Positions 32,561 through 40,286 of a DNA stretch of 42,502 nt are shown here, one piece after another. The stretch comes from CABZJG01 sp965659715 (GTDB taxonomy: Bacteria; Pseudomonadota; Alphaproteobacteria; Rhodobacterales; Rhodobacteraceae), in NCBI GenBank assembly GCA_965659715.1, contig CBFHXE010000016.1:1-42502 (forward strand), read 5' to 3'. Both the position numbers and the translations under genes were made by a program. Position 1 is the stretch's first letter, and each line of letters starts with the position of its first letter. Under the pieces are notes generated by a model. That model was not told the DNA's origin. It saw only the letters and a program-made list of their open reading frames with translations, and did no database searches.

Positions 32561-33958
32561 CTAGCTTGGCCCGATCACCGTACAGGTGACATTACGGGCT
32601 GCTAATCTTTTGCAAGCGCGATCCGCCGTATCCTGACTTAGCCCAACAAAAGTTGCTTCAAAACCAAGCTTCCCTTTTTGAACTTTGCGCAATGACCCGT
32701 TTAAGGTGCTCATTTCTGCAAGGGCAGTTTTAAGCAGCATTTTTTCCGCCGAAAACTGGGTCGAAAAACGGCCAACATTAATTGCCCAGTTTTGACCACC
32801 AGAGGTGGATAGACGCGCTACAATTTCAGGTTCAGCTGGGCTGGCACTTGGTGCAGCCGCCTGACTGGAAAATTTGGCCGGTCGGGCTTTGGGGACCAGA
32901 CTCGATCCGCTAATGGTTGATAGCTCGGGCCTATTTGCCACGATCAGAGCGGCGGCTATGTCGTCCTTTAAATTAAGTGATGCAAACTGAACCGTCGGGC
33001 CTGTCTTGGTTGGTCTTGCCTTCGGTCGAAGGCTTTTATTAACAGCGGTTTTAAAGGTTGAGCGCTTGCCAAAAGTACCGCTCTGGGCAAGCCGTGAGTA
33101 ATCTGGTTTTGAGGGTTTGACCTCGGCAACATGCGTAGGCGCCTTTTTAAATCCGAGACTCATAAGTTTGGCTACCTGGGCATTGCGGGTGGTGGTCGAG
33201 CGCCCTCCAAAAACAGTGGTGATGATCCGCTCGCGCCCTCTTTCCGCGGACGCCACTAGGTTAAAGCCTGCCGCGCGCGTGTACCCAGTCTTTATCCCAT
33301 CAGCGCCCTTATAGTCGTTTAAAAAACGCCGATTTGTATTTCTGACTGTTCTTATTTTTGCATTATGCTCAAGTCGCGAAAACAAATGATAATAGTCTGG
33401 AAAATCATAGAACAGATGCCGCCCCAAGGTTGTCATATCGCGGGCGGTCGACAAGTGACCTGTTTCTGTTAGACCATGGGCGTTCTTGAACGTCGTGCGG
33501 GTCATTCCCATCGCTTTGGCTGTCCGGTTCATCCGCCGTGCAAAGGCAGCTTCAGAGCCCTCAATTGCTTCGCCAAGGGCAGTGGCGGCATCATTGGCTG
33601 ATTTTATCGCAGCCGCGCGGATTAAATAGCGCAATTTGATACGTTGGCCTTGTCTCAGCCCAATCTTCGAGGGGGGTTCAGAGGCTGCTTTGCGCGATAT
33701 GCGCACCATTGTATCAAGTGAAATTTCACCATTTTCAACGGCTTCGAACACCACATAAAGCGTCATCATCTTCGTCAGGGATGCTGGGTGTAGACGTGTA
33801 TCTGCGTTTTCGGAATGCAGGGTTTTTCCCGTTCTGGCGTCGATCACCATAGCGGCATAGGGTGCGGCCATTGCGCTAAACGGCAAAATAACCAACATCC
33901 AAATTGCGGTTGCTGCAAATAACCAAAACCGAGCCGGCTTGCTATGCCGTCTTTTCAT
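32561..33958 (-). CDS. D-alanyl-D-alanine carboxypeptidase (S11) with C-terminal SPOR domain
   Basis: About 465 residues from ATG 33958, with AAGGA eight bases upstream; longer in-frame ATGs exist. A Sec signal (FWLFAATAIWMLVILPFSAMAA, about 11-32) precedes the penicillin-binding fold. The active-site triads are SLTK (Ser 60, Lys 63), SAN (120-122) and KTG (224-226). A proline/lysine-rich linker follows. The C-terminus (about 385-465, WAINVGRFSTQFSAEKMLLKTA) is a SPOR domain that binds denuded glycan at the division site. The enzyme trims the fifth D-Ala of peptidoglycan stem peptides in the periplasm. Its stop is 41 bases from that of the convergent ThDP gene. Confidence 0.93.
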   Translation of the reverse strand: MKRRHSKPARFWLFAATAIWMLVILPFSAMAAPYAAMVIDARTGKTLHSENADTRLHPASLTKMMTLYVVFEAVENGEISLDTMVRISRKAASEPPSKIGLRQGQRIKLRYLIRAAAIKSANDAATALGEAIEGSEAAFARRMNRTAKAMGMTRTTFKNAHGLTETGHLSTARDMTTLGRHLFYDFPDYYHLFSRLEHNAKIRTVRNTNRRFLNDYKGADGIKTGYTRAAGFNLVASAERGRERIITTVFGGRSTTTRNAQVAKLMSLGFKKAPTHVAEVKPSKPDYSRLAQSGTFGKRSTFKTAVNKSLRPKARPTKTGPTVQFASLNLKDDIAAALIVANRPELSTISGSSLVPKARPAKFSSQAAAPSASPAEPEIVARLSTSGGQNWAINVGRFSTQFSAEKMLLKTALAEMSTLNGSLRKVQKGKLGFEATFVGLSQDTADRACKRLAARNVTCTVIGPS

Positions 33959-34405
33959 GGTAACTGTCCTTGTCTGCCTCATGCCGCCATTTTTGGCTGG
34001 CTTATTTTTGCCTAATGATAGCACAACACGATTCATGAATAAAGCCTTCAATTTCAATGGATTTGTGGGAAATTCGGATGGGCTAAATAGCATATTTAGG
34101 GGTGCTTGGTATAAAACCTACACCAATTAGCTTTTGTGCATTTTTCATGTTGCCGGGCCAATATAGCCAGGATCCAGCATTTTCCCAATAAAGCTTTTGT
34201 GCGTTGCAGTCCTTTAATTCAACAAAAATGCAGTAGGTATTCGAGGCTTCAGTTTTGACAGCAGTTTGGTTGATACTGTTAGTTTTGCTAATTTCACCCG
34301 CCAAGCATTTTTTGGCTCTGCCCTGAATTGTTGCTTTACGGGGCTTTTCTCTGGCGTCAGACAAGTTATATACTTACTGGATGTTAATATCAATTTGGGG
34401 TCTGG
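33959..34405. other. 447-base AT-rich intergenic region between dac gene and clpS
   Basis: This gap holds the divergent promoters of the carboxypeptidase and clpS. A 93-codon minus-strand frame at 34083-34364 exists, but it can only start at a TTG without a good ribosome-binding site, and its product resembles nothing I know. I do not call it a gene. No RNA gene or strong hairpin with a T-tract was found. Confidence 0.5.
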
Positions 34406-34744
34406 ATGACGGGTCTGATATTTAAAATGACCAACAAACCTGAAGATGACAATGATCAGGACGTTTTGGTTGACACACGCGCCAAAACCGAGCGTCCTCC
34501 GCTGTATAAAGTCATGCTTTTAAATGACGATTACACTCCTATGGAATTTGTTGTTATTGTGCTTGAGCGTTTTTTTGGAATGAACCAGACGCAGGCCTTT
34601 GAAATCATGCTAACAGTGCATAAAAAAGGTTTGGCTGTTGTTGGTGTCTTCAGCCATGAGGTGGCCGAAACCAAAGTGGCGCAAGTGATGGATTTTGCCC
34701 GTCAACATCAGCATCCGTTGCAATGTACGATGGAAAAAGAGTAA
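34406..34744 (+). CDS. clpS: ATP-dependent Clp protease adaptor
   Basis: 112 residues from ATG 34406, preceded by GGGG; ATG 34427 (MTNKPEDDND) is an alternative. The ClpS core is plain: PPLYKVMLLNDDYTPMEFVVIVLERFF, with the N-degron pocket residues in NDDYTPMEFVV, then AFEIMLTVHKKGLAVVGVFSHEVAETKVAQVMDFAR. ClpS binds the N-domain of ClpA and delivers N-end-rule substrates to ClpAP. No clpA follows here. The most likely terminator lies inside the next gene (34827-34855). Confidence 0.96.
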   Translation: MTGLIFKMTNKPEDDNDQDVLVDTRAKTERPPLYKVMLLNDDYTPMEFVVIVLERFFGMNQTQAFEIMLTVHKKGLAVVGVFSHEVAETKVAQVMDFARQHQHPLQCTMEKE

Positions 34745-34775
34745 AGCATCCTTTTAGGCAGACAATGGTACCTAA

Positions 34776-35780
34776 GTGTTTGATGCGCGATTTGAATTTA
34801 GCTTAAGGCAGGGCAAACTGGCGCTTCCCCAGAGTGTAAACTCTGGGGTCTTTTTCCCAGAGCGCCTAGAGGATGTCATGCCGCTAGCGCATCTTAAGCC
34901 CAAAATCATGCATAGGTTTAAGCCCCTCGTTGATCTTTTCCAAGACCAAGGGTTTGATACCCTGCCATCTGAAACTGCTGATCTCGATGTTGCCCTTGTG
35001 CATGTGCCACGTGTCAAACGTTTGGCCCGGCATTTGATTTACACCGCAACGCGCGCGACAGGCCCTAATGGAGTCATAATCGTCGATGGCAGCAAGTCGC
35101 AGGGTATCGACAGCCTGATAAAAGACTTAAAAACCCGCGTCGACTTAAAGGGCGTTGTTTCAAAAGCGCATGGCAAGCTTGCGTGGTATCGCACCAGCGG
35201 GGTCTTTGATGATTGGCAAGCCGATGATTTCATTCAGATCGACGAAGGCTTTGTGACAAAAACAGGTGTTTTCTCGGCCGACGGCATTGATCCGGCATCG
35301 CAACTTTTGGCCGCTTCACTGCCGGATGATCTGCGCGGCAGGTACGCAGACTTTGGGGCGGGTTGGGGATATTTGACACGCCGTTTATTCGACTATGCCG
35401 GCATTGAGCATATTGACTGCATCGAAGCGGATCGCGCGGCGATAGACTGCGCTGGGCAAAATTGTGGTGACGGCCGGGTTGCATTTCATTGGAGTGATGC
35501 CACCACATGGCGCGCCAAAACGGCACTGGATGGCATCGTGATGAACCCGCCATTTCATCACGGGCGGACCGCTGATCCGGGAATTGGACAAGCGTTTATT
35601 TTATCAGCGGCGCGAAATTTAACGGCACAGGGGCGTTTATTCATGGTTGCCAACCGGCAATTGCCATATGAGGCAGTGCTGCAAAGCTGTTTTGCAAATG
35701 TAAAGCAAATAGCGCAGACTAATCTATTCAAAGTTCTGTTTGCAAATCGCCCTCTCGAACATTTGCGAAAAACTCGCTAA
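34776..35780 (+). CDS. RsmC/RlmG-like class I methyltransferase (small-subunit rRNA guanine-N2 type)
   Basis: 334 residues from GTG 34776, directly after an in-frame TAA at 34773; ATG 34878 with AGAGG upstream is the alternative start. The first 35 residues still look like the family N-terminus (FSLRQGKLALPQ, then GVFFPER). The N-terminal half is the degenerate domain of RsmC-like proteins (VVSKAHGKLAWYRTSG). The C-terminal half has motif I YADFGAGWGYLTRRL, IDCIEAD and the catalytic NPPFHHG of N-methyltransferases acting on exocyclic amines. The probable target is G1207 of 16S rRNA, inferred from family only. A strong hairpin with a T-tract lies within codons 17-27. Confidence 0.85.
   Translation: MFDARFEFSLRQGKLALPQSVNSGVFFPERLEDVMPLAHLKPKIMHRFKPLVDLFQDQGFDTLPSETADLDVALVHVPRVKRLARHLIYTATRATGPNGVIIVDGSKSQGIDSLIKDLKTRVDLKGVVSKAHGKLAWYRTSGVFDDWQADDFIQIDEGFVTKTGVFSADGIDPASQLLAASLPDDLRGRYADFGAGWGYLTRRLFDYAGIEHIDCIEADRAAIDCAGQNCGDGRVAFHWSDATTWRAKTALDGIVMNPPFHHGRTADPGIGQAFILSAARNLTAQGRLFMVANRQLPYEAVLQSCFANVKQIAQTNLFKVLFANRPLEHLRKTR
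34827..34855 (+). terminator. Terminator-like hairpin inside the 5' end of the RsmC-like gene
   Basis: CCCCAGAG (34827-34834), loop TGTAAA, and CTCTGGGG (34841-34848) form a perfect 8-bp stem followed by TCTTTTT. It lies 82 bases after the clpS stop and 51 bases into the RsmC-like frame, where it encodes LPQSVNSGVFF. Confidence 0.75.
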
Positions 35781-35807
35781 TCTCTCGCCAAGAATCAAGG
35801 AGCTCAT

Positions 35808-36608
35808 ATGTCATTCTCGATTGATGGAAAGACGGCAATTGTGACAGGTGCTGCCAACGGAATAGGATTGGCCATTGCCCGTCATTTTGCCGAACATGGC
35901 GCCAATGTGATGTTTGCAGATATGGATGAGGCCAGCTTGCAAAAGGAAGTTGGCGGCGATTCTGATCAAAGCAATATGCATTATTTTGCAGGTGATTTAC
36001 GCGAAAAATTAACCATTGCTAACCTGTTGTCGGCCACGCTGGATAGCTTTGACCGCGTTGATATTTTAATCAATGCATCGCGGCAAATGATGGCCTCTGA
36101 CCTTTTGGATTTGAATGACAACTCGGTTGAAACTCTGTTGAACCAAAATTTTATGACCAGTTTGCGGTTATCACAATTGATTGCTACCCGAATGATCAAG
36201 CAAAGCGGATCACAAACCGAAGGGCAGGCGGGTGCGATCGTCAACCTGTCCTCGATTGCGGCCCGTCGGGCGCATCCACAGCTTTTGGGATATTCGGTAT
36301 CCACCGCTGCGCTTGATCAAATGACGCGGGCCATGGCGGTGGCCTTGGCGCCTCACCGTATCCGGGTCAATGCAGTTGCTTTTGGGTCGGTGATGTCGGC
36401 AAGCCTGCAAGATATGCTCAAAGACAACAGCGACTTTCGCAGTGATATCGAAAAGCACACCCCGATGGGGCGGATCGCTCCTGCATCTGATGTTGCCGAA
36501 ACTGTTCAGTATCTGGCCTCTGAAAGTGCCGGCTTTGTCACCGGTCAAATCCTGACCGTGGACGGCGGTCGAACATTGATTGATCCGGTAGAAGCACCTG
36601 CGCATTAA
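35808..36608 (+). CDS. SDR-family oxidoreductase with Tyr-x3-Thr in place of Tyr-x3-Lys
   Basis: 266 residues with AAGGAG before the ATG. The classical SDR cofactor motif is TGAANGIG (residues 13-20). The Asn region reads DILINASRQ, and the catalytic Ser is in VNLSSIAARR (149). The active site reads GYSVSTAALDQM: Tyr 162 is present, but position 166, normally the catalytic Lys, is Thr. The C-terminus GFVTGQILTVDGGRTL is normal. Activity as a dehydrogenase is therefore uncertain. It lies 28 bases after the RsmC-like gene and 122 bases before hemF, possibly in one transcript. I recall the same substitution in relatives beside hemF, so it may be conserved rather than decayed. Confidence 0.85.
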   Translation: MSFSIDGKTAIVTGAANGIGLAIARHFAEHGANVMFADMDEASLQKEVGGDSDQSNMHYFAGDLREKLTIANLLSATLDSFDRVDILINASRQMMASDLLDLNDNSVETLLNQNFMTSLRLSQLIATRMIKQSGSQTEGQAGAIVNLSSIAARRAHPQLLGYSVSTAALDQMTRAMAVALAPHRIRVNAVAFGSVMSASLQDMLKDNSDFRSDIEKHTPMGRIAPASDVAETVQYLASESAGFVTGQILTVDGGRTLIDPVEAPAH

Positions 36609-36729
36609 AGTGGGTGCGTTGGGTTTAAAGGCTGTGGCGTAGCGCCGCGAACGGGCAAGTCCGCTTGACACGCAAGTGCGTTGCCAACACACAGGCTCTC
36701 AGAATGCGCAAGGCAAAAAGACGAAAACC

Positions 36730-37623
36730 ATGGTGACAATATCCGATCAGCAAAAGCAACAGGCCAGTGCATGGTTTCATCAATTGCGCGATGAAATAGT
36801 TGCTTCTTTTCAAAAGCTTGAAAATGATCACACCCGTGGAGCGATGACTGAAAAGCCTGCTGGAACCTTTGATGTTACCACCACCCACCGGCAGGCGGAT
36901 GATGGTGGCGATGCCGGTGGCGGCTTAATGAGCGTTCTGCGCGGCGGGCGTGTTTTTGAAAAAGTCGGGGTCAATGTTTCAACCGTTTATGGCCGTCTGA
37001 GCGATCAGGCGCAGGCGGCGATGCGCGCGCGGCCGGGGCTGAGCGATATTGCCGATGATCCGCGCTTCTGGGCCAGTGGTATTTCTTTGGTGGCGCACCT
37101 TCAAAACCCGCATTGCCCTGCGGTTCATATGAACACGCGGATGTTCTGGACCCCGAAAGCGTGGTGGTTCGGCGGCGGGTCAGATTTGAACCCCTGCATC
37201 GAATATGCCGAGGATACGGCGCATTTTCATGCCACTCAAAAAGCCCATCTAGACCCGCATGATCCGGCGCTCTACCCAAAGCTAAAGGCTTGGGCGGATG
37301 AGTATTTTTATGTTCCCCACCGCAAACGTGCGCGCGGCGTGGGCGGGATATTTATGGATGATCGCTGCACTGGCGACTGGGCGGCGGATTTTGCACTGAC
37401 CCAGGATATCGGCCGCGCGTTTTTACCCGCCTATCTGCCTTTGGTGACCAAACGGATTGCGCAGCCGTGGAGCGACGAAGACAAGCAAACTCAATTGCGC
37501 CACCGCGGGCTTTATGCTGAATTTAATCTGGTCTATGACCGCGGAACAAAATTTGGTCTGGCAACAGGGCACGATCCAGAAGCGGTTTTGATGAGCCTGC
37601 CGCCACTGGCCAAATGGGATTAA
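36730..37623 (+). CDS. hemF: Oxygen-dependent coproporphyrinogen III oxidase
   Basis: About 297 residues from ATG 36730; a GTG 18 codons earlier is possible but gives no family sequence. Signatures are GGDAGGGLMSVLRGGRVFEKVGVNVSTVYG, NPHCPAVHMNTRMFWT, WWFGGGSDLNPCIEY and GVGGIFMDD, then RGLYAEFNLVYDRGTKFGL. The homodimeric enzyme decarboxylates coproporphyrinogen III to protoporphyrinogen IX with oxygen. It supplies heme, and bacteriochlorophyll if the organism makes it. hemC and hemE lie 1.6-2.7 kb downstream, so three heme steps cluster here. Confidence 0.97.
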   Translation: MVTISDQQKQQASAWFHQLRDEIVASFQKLENDHTRGAMTEKPAGTFDVTTTHRQADDGGDAGGGLMSVLRGGRVFEKVGVNVSTVYGRLSDQAQAAMRARPGLSDIADDPRFWASGISLVAHLQNPHCPAVHMNTRMFWTPKAWWFGGGSDLNPCIEYAEDTAHFHATQKAHLDPHDPALYPKLKAWADEYFYVPHRKRARGVGGIFMDDRCTGDWAADFALTQDIGRAFLPAYLPLVTKRIAQPWSDEDKQTQLRHRGLYAEFNLVYDRGTKFGLATGHDPEAVLMSLPPLAKWD

Positions 37624-37673
37624 TGCGCCCTGCTTAGGGGGCTGAACGTCGTTAAAAAACGGGCACTGTATCG

Positions 37674-37704
37674 CGTCGGTATTGCGGCAGTATGACGGCG
37701 GTGC
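37674..37704 (+). repeat. 31-bp intergenic repeat, copy 2
   Basis: It matches the minus strand of 20574-20604 at 27 of 31 bases. Here the near 11-base period reads CGGTATTGCGG, CAGTATGACGG, CGGTGC. It follows the hemF stop by 50 bases. Confidence 0.65.
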
Positions 37705-37732
37705 CATTTTGCGCATGGAATCCAAAACTTTT

Positions 37733-37767
37733 AGGCAGTAAGCTGCCTGCAAAGAGCAGATTTTTTT
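37733..37767 (+). terminator. Possible hemF terminator
   Basis: AGGCAG-TAAG-CTGCCT (37733-37748) is a 6-bp stem, and seven T's follow at 37761-37767. The 12-base gap between stem and T-run is long. A shorter alternative stem CTGC/GCAG sits closer to the T-run. Confidence 0.35.
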
Positions 37768-37806
37768 GTCTTTTCTGGCGAAAATCACTTAGCAAAGGAA
37801 TCCCCA

Positions 37807-39234
37807 ATGACGCAGATAAATGCCCTGATCGACATTGTCGGGCCGTCGCATGTGCTCACTGGCCGCGATTGTGAAAAATATTCCAGTGATTGGTTCAAAT
37901 TGCATCCTTTCACCCCCTTGGCGGTGGTGCGCCCGGCAAATGTGCATCAGGTGTCAGAGATTGTTAAATGGGCCAATTTAGAAAAGGTCGCCGTGGTGCC
38001 CATGGGCGGCAATACGGGGCTGGCTGACGGGACCTACGCCGAAGCCGCGCTGGTGCTTTCGCTGGAGCGGATGAACGCCATTCGGGAAATCCGATCTGAC
38101 GCCCGTCTTGCAGTGGTTGAGGCCGGGGTAATCCTGTCTGATTTGCACGATGCAGCAGAAGAGCATGATTTTATCTTTCCGATGACCTTTGGGGCGCGCG
38201 GCTCTGCTATGATCGGCGGTATGCTGTCGACCAATGCGGGCGGATCAAATGTGCTGCGCTATGGCAATACCCGTGATCTCTGCCTTGGGATCGAAGTGGT
38301 GCTGCCCAACGGCGAGATCATGGAGATGATGTCCGAACTGCACAAAGACAACTCTGGCTATACTCTAAAGCATCTGATGATTGGCGCAGAAGGTACTTTG
38401 GGCATTATCACCGCCTCAGTGCTGCGGTTGATGCCAAAGCCGCGTGCCTATGCCACCGCTATGCTTGGCGTGCCCTCGCTTGATGCGGCGCTGACAATTT
38501 TGAATGCGCTGCAATCGGCCACCGGCGGTGCGGTTGAAGCCTATGAATATATGCCGCGGTTTTACATTGAAAAATATGCCGAGCATTTTGCCGATCGCCA
38601 ACTGCAATTTCCGATCCAATATGATGTCAATATTCTGGTCGAGGTGGCCACCACCGCCGAAGATTTATCCGCCGCTGATGGCACCGGCCAAATCCGGCTG
38701 TCGTCGCGGTTTGAAGAGATCCTCGCCGATCAATTGCAAAGCGGCGCGATTCTAGATGCGGTCGTTGCTCAAAACGAAACACAGCGCGCCCAAATGTGGC
38801 ATCTGCGCGAAAGTGCGGCAGAGGTCACAGTTGCCCAAAAGCCTCTGGTCAATCACGACATTGCTGTGCCGCTTGATAAGGTGGCGGTGTTTCTAAACCG
38901 CATACAGGATCGTTTGGCGGCACTTGACCCCGGGGCCGAGACCATTGTTGTCTCGCACCTTGGTGATGGCAATATCCATTATCCGGTTTGGCCAAAAAGC
39001 CATGACCCAAAGGTGCATGCAGCCATCACCGAGGCCGTGGAAGATGTGGTTCTTGACCTTGGCGGCAGTTTTTCCGCCGAACATGGTATTGGCCGCAGTA
39101 AGTTGCAGTCGATGGCGCGGCGCAAAAATCCGGTGGCGGTTGCAGTGATGCGGCAGATCAAACAGGCGCTTGATCCGAACAATATCCTTAATCCGGGCAA
39201 GGTTATTCCGCCGCAGACGGCCAAAGGTTCCTAG
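37807..39234 (+). CDS. FAD-linked 2-hydroxyacid dehydrogenase (GlcD / D-2-hydroxyglutarate dehydrogenase-like)
   Basis: 475 residues with AAGGA seven bases before ATG 37807. The PCMH-type FAD domain shows VVPMGGNTGLADGTYAE, TFGARGSAMIGGMLSTNAGGSNVLRYGNTRD and IGAEGTLGIITASVLRLMPKP. The C-terminal FAD-oxidase domain has VVSHLGDGNIHYPVW and FSAEHGIGRSKLQSMARRKNP, whose histidines bind metal and substrate. Such enzymes oxidise D-lactate, glycolate or D-2-hydroxyglutarate and pass electrons to quinone or ETF. Neighbouring glcE or glcF genes are absent, which favours the single-subunit D-2-hydroxyglutarate or D-lactate type. The stop overlaps the convergent hemC stop by four bases. Confidence 0.9.
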   Translation: MTQINALIDIVGPSHVLTGRDCEKYSSDWFKLHPFTPLAVVRPANVHQVSEIVKWANLEKVAVVPMGGNTGLADGTYAEAALVLSLERMNAIREIRSDARLAVVEAGVILSDLHDAAEEHDFIFPMTFGARGSAMIGGMLSTNAGGSNVLRYGNTRDLCLGIEVVLPNGEIMEMMSELHKDNSGYTLKHLMIGAEGTLGIITASVLRLMPKPRAYATAMLGVPSLDAALTILNALQSATGGAVEAYEYMPRFYIEKYAEHFADRQLQFPIQYDVNILVEVATTAEDLSAADGTGQIRLSSRFEEILADQLQSGAILDAVVAQNETQRAQMWHLRESAAEVTVAQKPLVNHDIAVPLDKVAVFLNRIQDRLAALDPGAETIVVSHLGDGNIHYPVWPKSHDPKVHAAITEAVEDVVLDLGGSFSAEHGIGRSKLQSMARRKNPVAVAVMRQIKQALDPNNILNPGKVIPPQTAKGS

Positions 39235-40190
39235 GTTTTATCCCCGCCGCGCCAATCGAAAAATCCAGGCCCGCTTTGTGCAAGCAGACGTGCGGCCATC
39301 TCGCTGCCCAGTGCGGCGCCATCTTCGATCGGGGCGCTTTGATCGTCGCTGATCGCTTCGGACCCGTCCGGGCGCAGCACTTCACCGCGCAGGCGTAGCG
39401 CGCCGCCGCTGAGCTCGGCCAAGCCTGCAATCGGGGTTTCGCACGATCCATCCAGCGCTGCCAAAAAACCCCGCTCGGCTGCAAGCCGATGGCCCGTATC
39501 CCGGTCATGAATGGCTTCAAGCAGACCGGCGGTTTGCGCGTCATCACTGCGCCGCTCGATCCCAATCGCCCCCTGCGCCACAGCCGGCAGCATGGCGTCA
39601 ACGGCAATCGGAGCTTTGGCCAGATGCGCCATGTCCAATCGGTTCAGGCCAGCGATGGCTAAAAATGTTCCGGCGGCAACCCCCGCATCCAGCTTTTTCA
39701 AGCGGGTTTGAACGTTGCCGCGAAACTCGACGATCTGCAAATCGGGGCGGCGGTGCAATAGCTGCGCGCGCCGACGCAGTGATGAGGTGCCGACAGTTGT
39801 GCCTTCGGGTAGGCTTTCGATGCTGCCGTACTGGGGTGAGATAAAGCCATCGCGCACATCTTCGCGTGGAAGGTAGGTATCAAGCAGCAGACCTTGTGGC
39901 TGCGCCACCGGCATATCTTTCATCGAATGAACCGCGATATCAATGCCGCCTTCAAGCAGCGCGGCTTCAATTTCGCGGGTGAAAAGCCCTTTGCCGCCGA
40001 TGTCTTTTAGCGGTCGGTCCTGAATTTTATCGCCGGTGGTTTTAATCACCACGATCTCAAAGGCGCTTTGCTGCAATGCGAAAGCTGCCGCAAGCCGGTC
40101 GCGGGTTTCATAGGCCTGCGCCAGCGCCAGCGGAGAGCCGCGGGTGCCAATTTTAAGCGGCGCGCTTGGATTTGGTAAAATCTGGGTCAT
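39231..40190 (-). CDS. hemC: Porphobilinogen deaminase (hydroxymethylbilane synthase)
   Basis: 319 residues. The N-terminus LKIGTRGSPLALAQAYETRD and VHSMKDMPVAQP are diagnostic. VGTSSLRRRAQLLHRRPDL gives the arginines that bind the cofactor. The dipyrromethane-attachment Cys is in LDGSCETPIAGLAEL. The enzyme joins four porphobilinogens to hydroxymethylbilane. It is divergent from hemE across a 96-base promoter region, an arrangement that suggests shared control of the two heme genes. Confidence 0.97.
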   Translation of the reverse strand: MTQILPNPSAPLKIGTRGSPLALAQAYETRDRLAAAFALQQSAFEIVVIKTTGDKIQDRPLKDIGGKGLFTREIEAALLEGGIDIAVHSMKDMPVAQPQGLLLDTYLPREDVRDGFISPQYGSIESLPEGTTVGTSSLRRRAQLLHRRPDLQIVEFRGNVQTRLKKLDAGVAAGTFLAIAGLNRLDMAHLAKAPIAVDAMLPAVAQGAIGIERRSDDAQTAGLLEAIHDRDTGHRLAAERGFLAALDGSCETPIAGLAELSGGALRLRGEVLRPDGSEAISDDQSAPIEDGAALGSEMAARLLAQSGPGFFDWRGGDKT

Positions 40191-40286
40191 ATATCTGGTT
40201 TAAGTCAGTTAACACATTCTGATAAGAGCTTAGCGGCGATGCCCGCCAAGAGGGCGGCGAAGCAGAACCATTACCAAGGGTGACAT

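Noticed and set aside
34083..34364. A 93-codon minus-strand frame between the carboxypeptidase and clpS genes
   Set aside because: It can only begin at TTG 34364, has no good ribosome-binding site, overlaps the 5' side of the carboxypeptidase region and resembles no family I know.
40229..40255. GC-rich hairpin CCGCC/GGCGG between hemC and hemE
   Set aside because: Only a 5-bp stem with no T-tract; too weak to call a terminator or operator.
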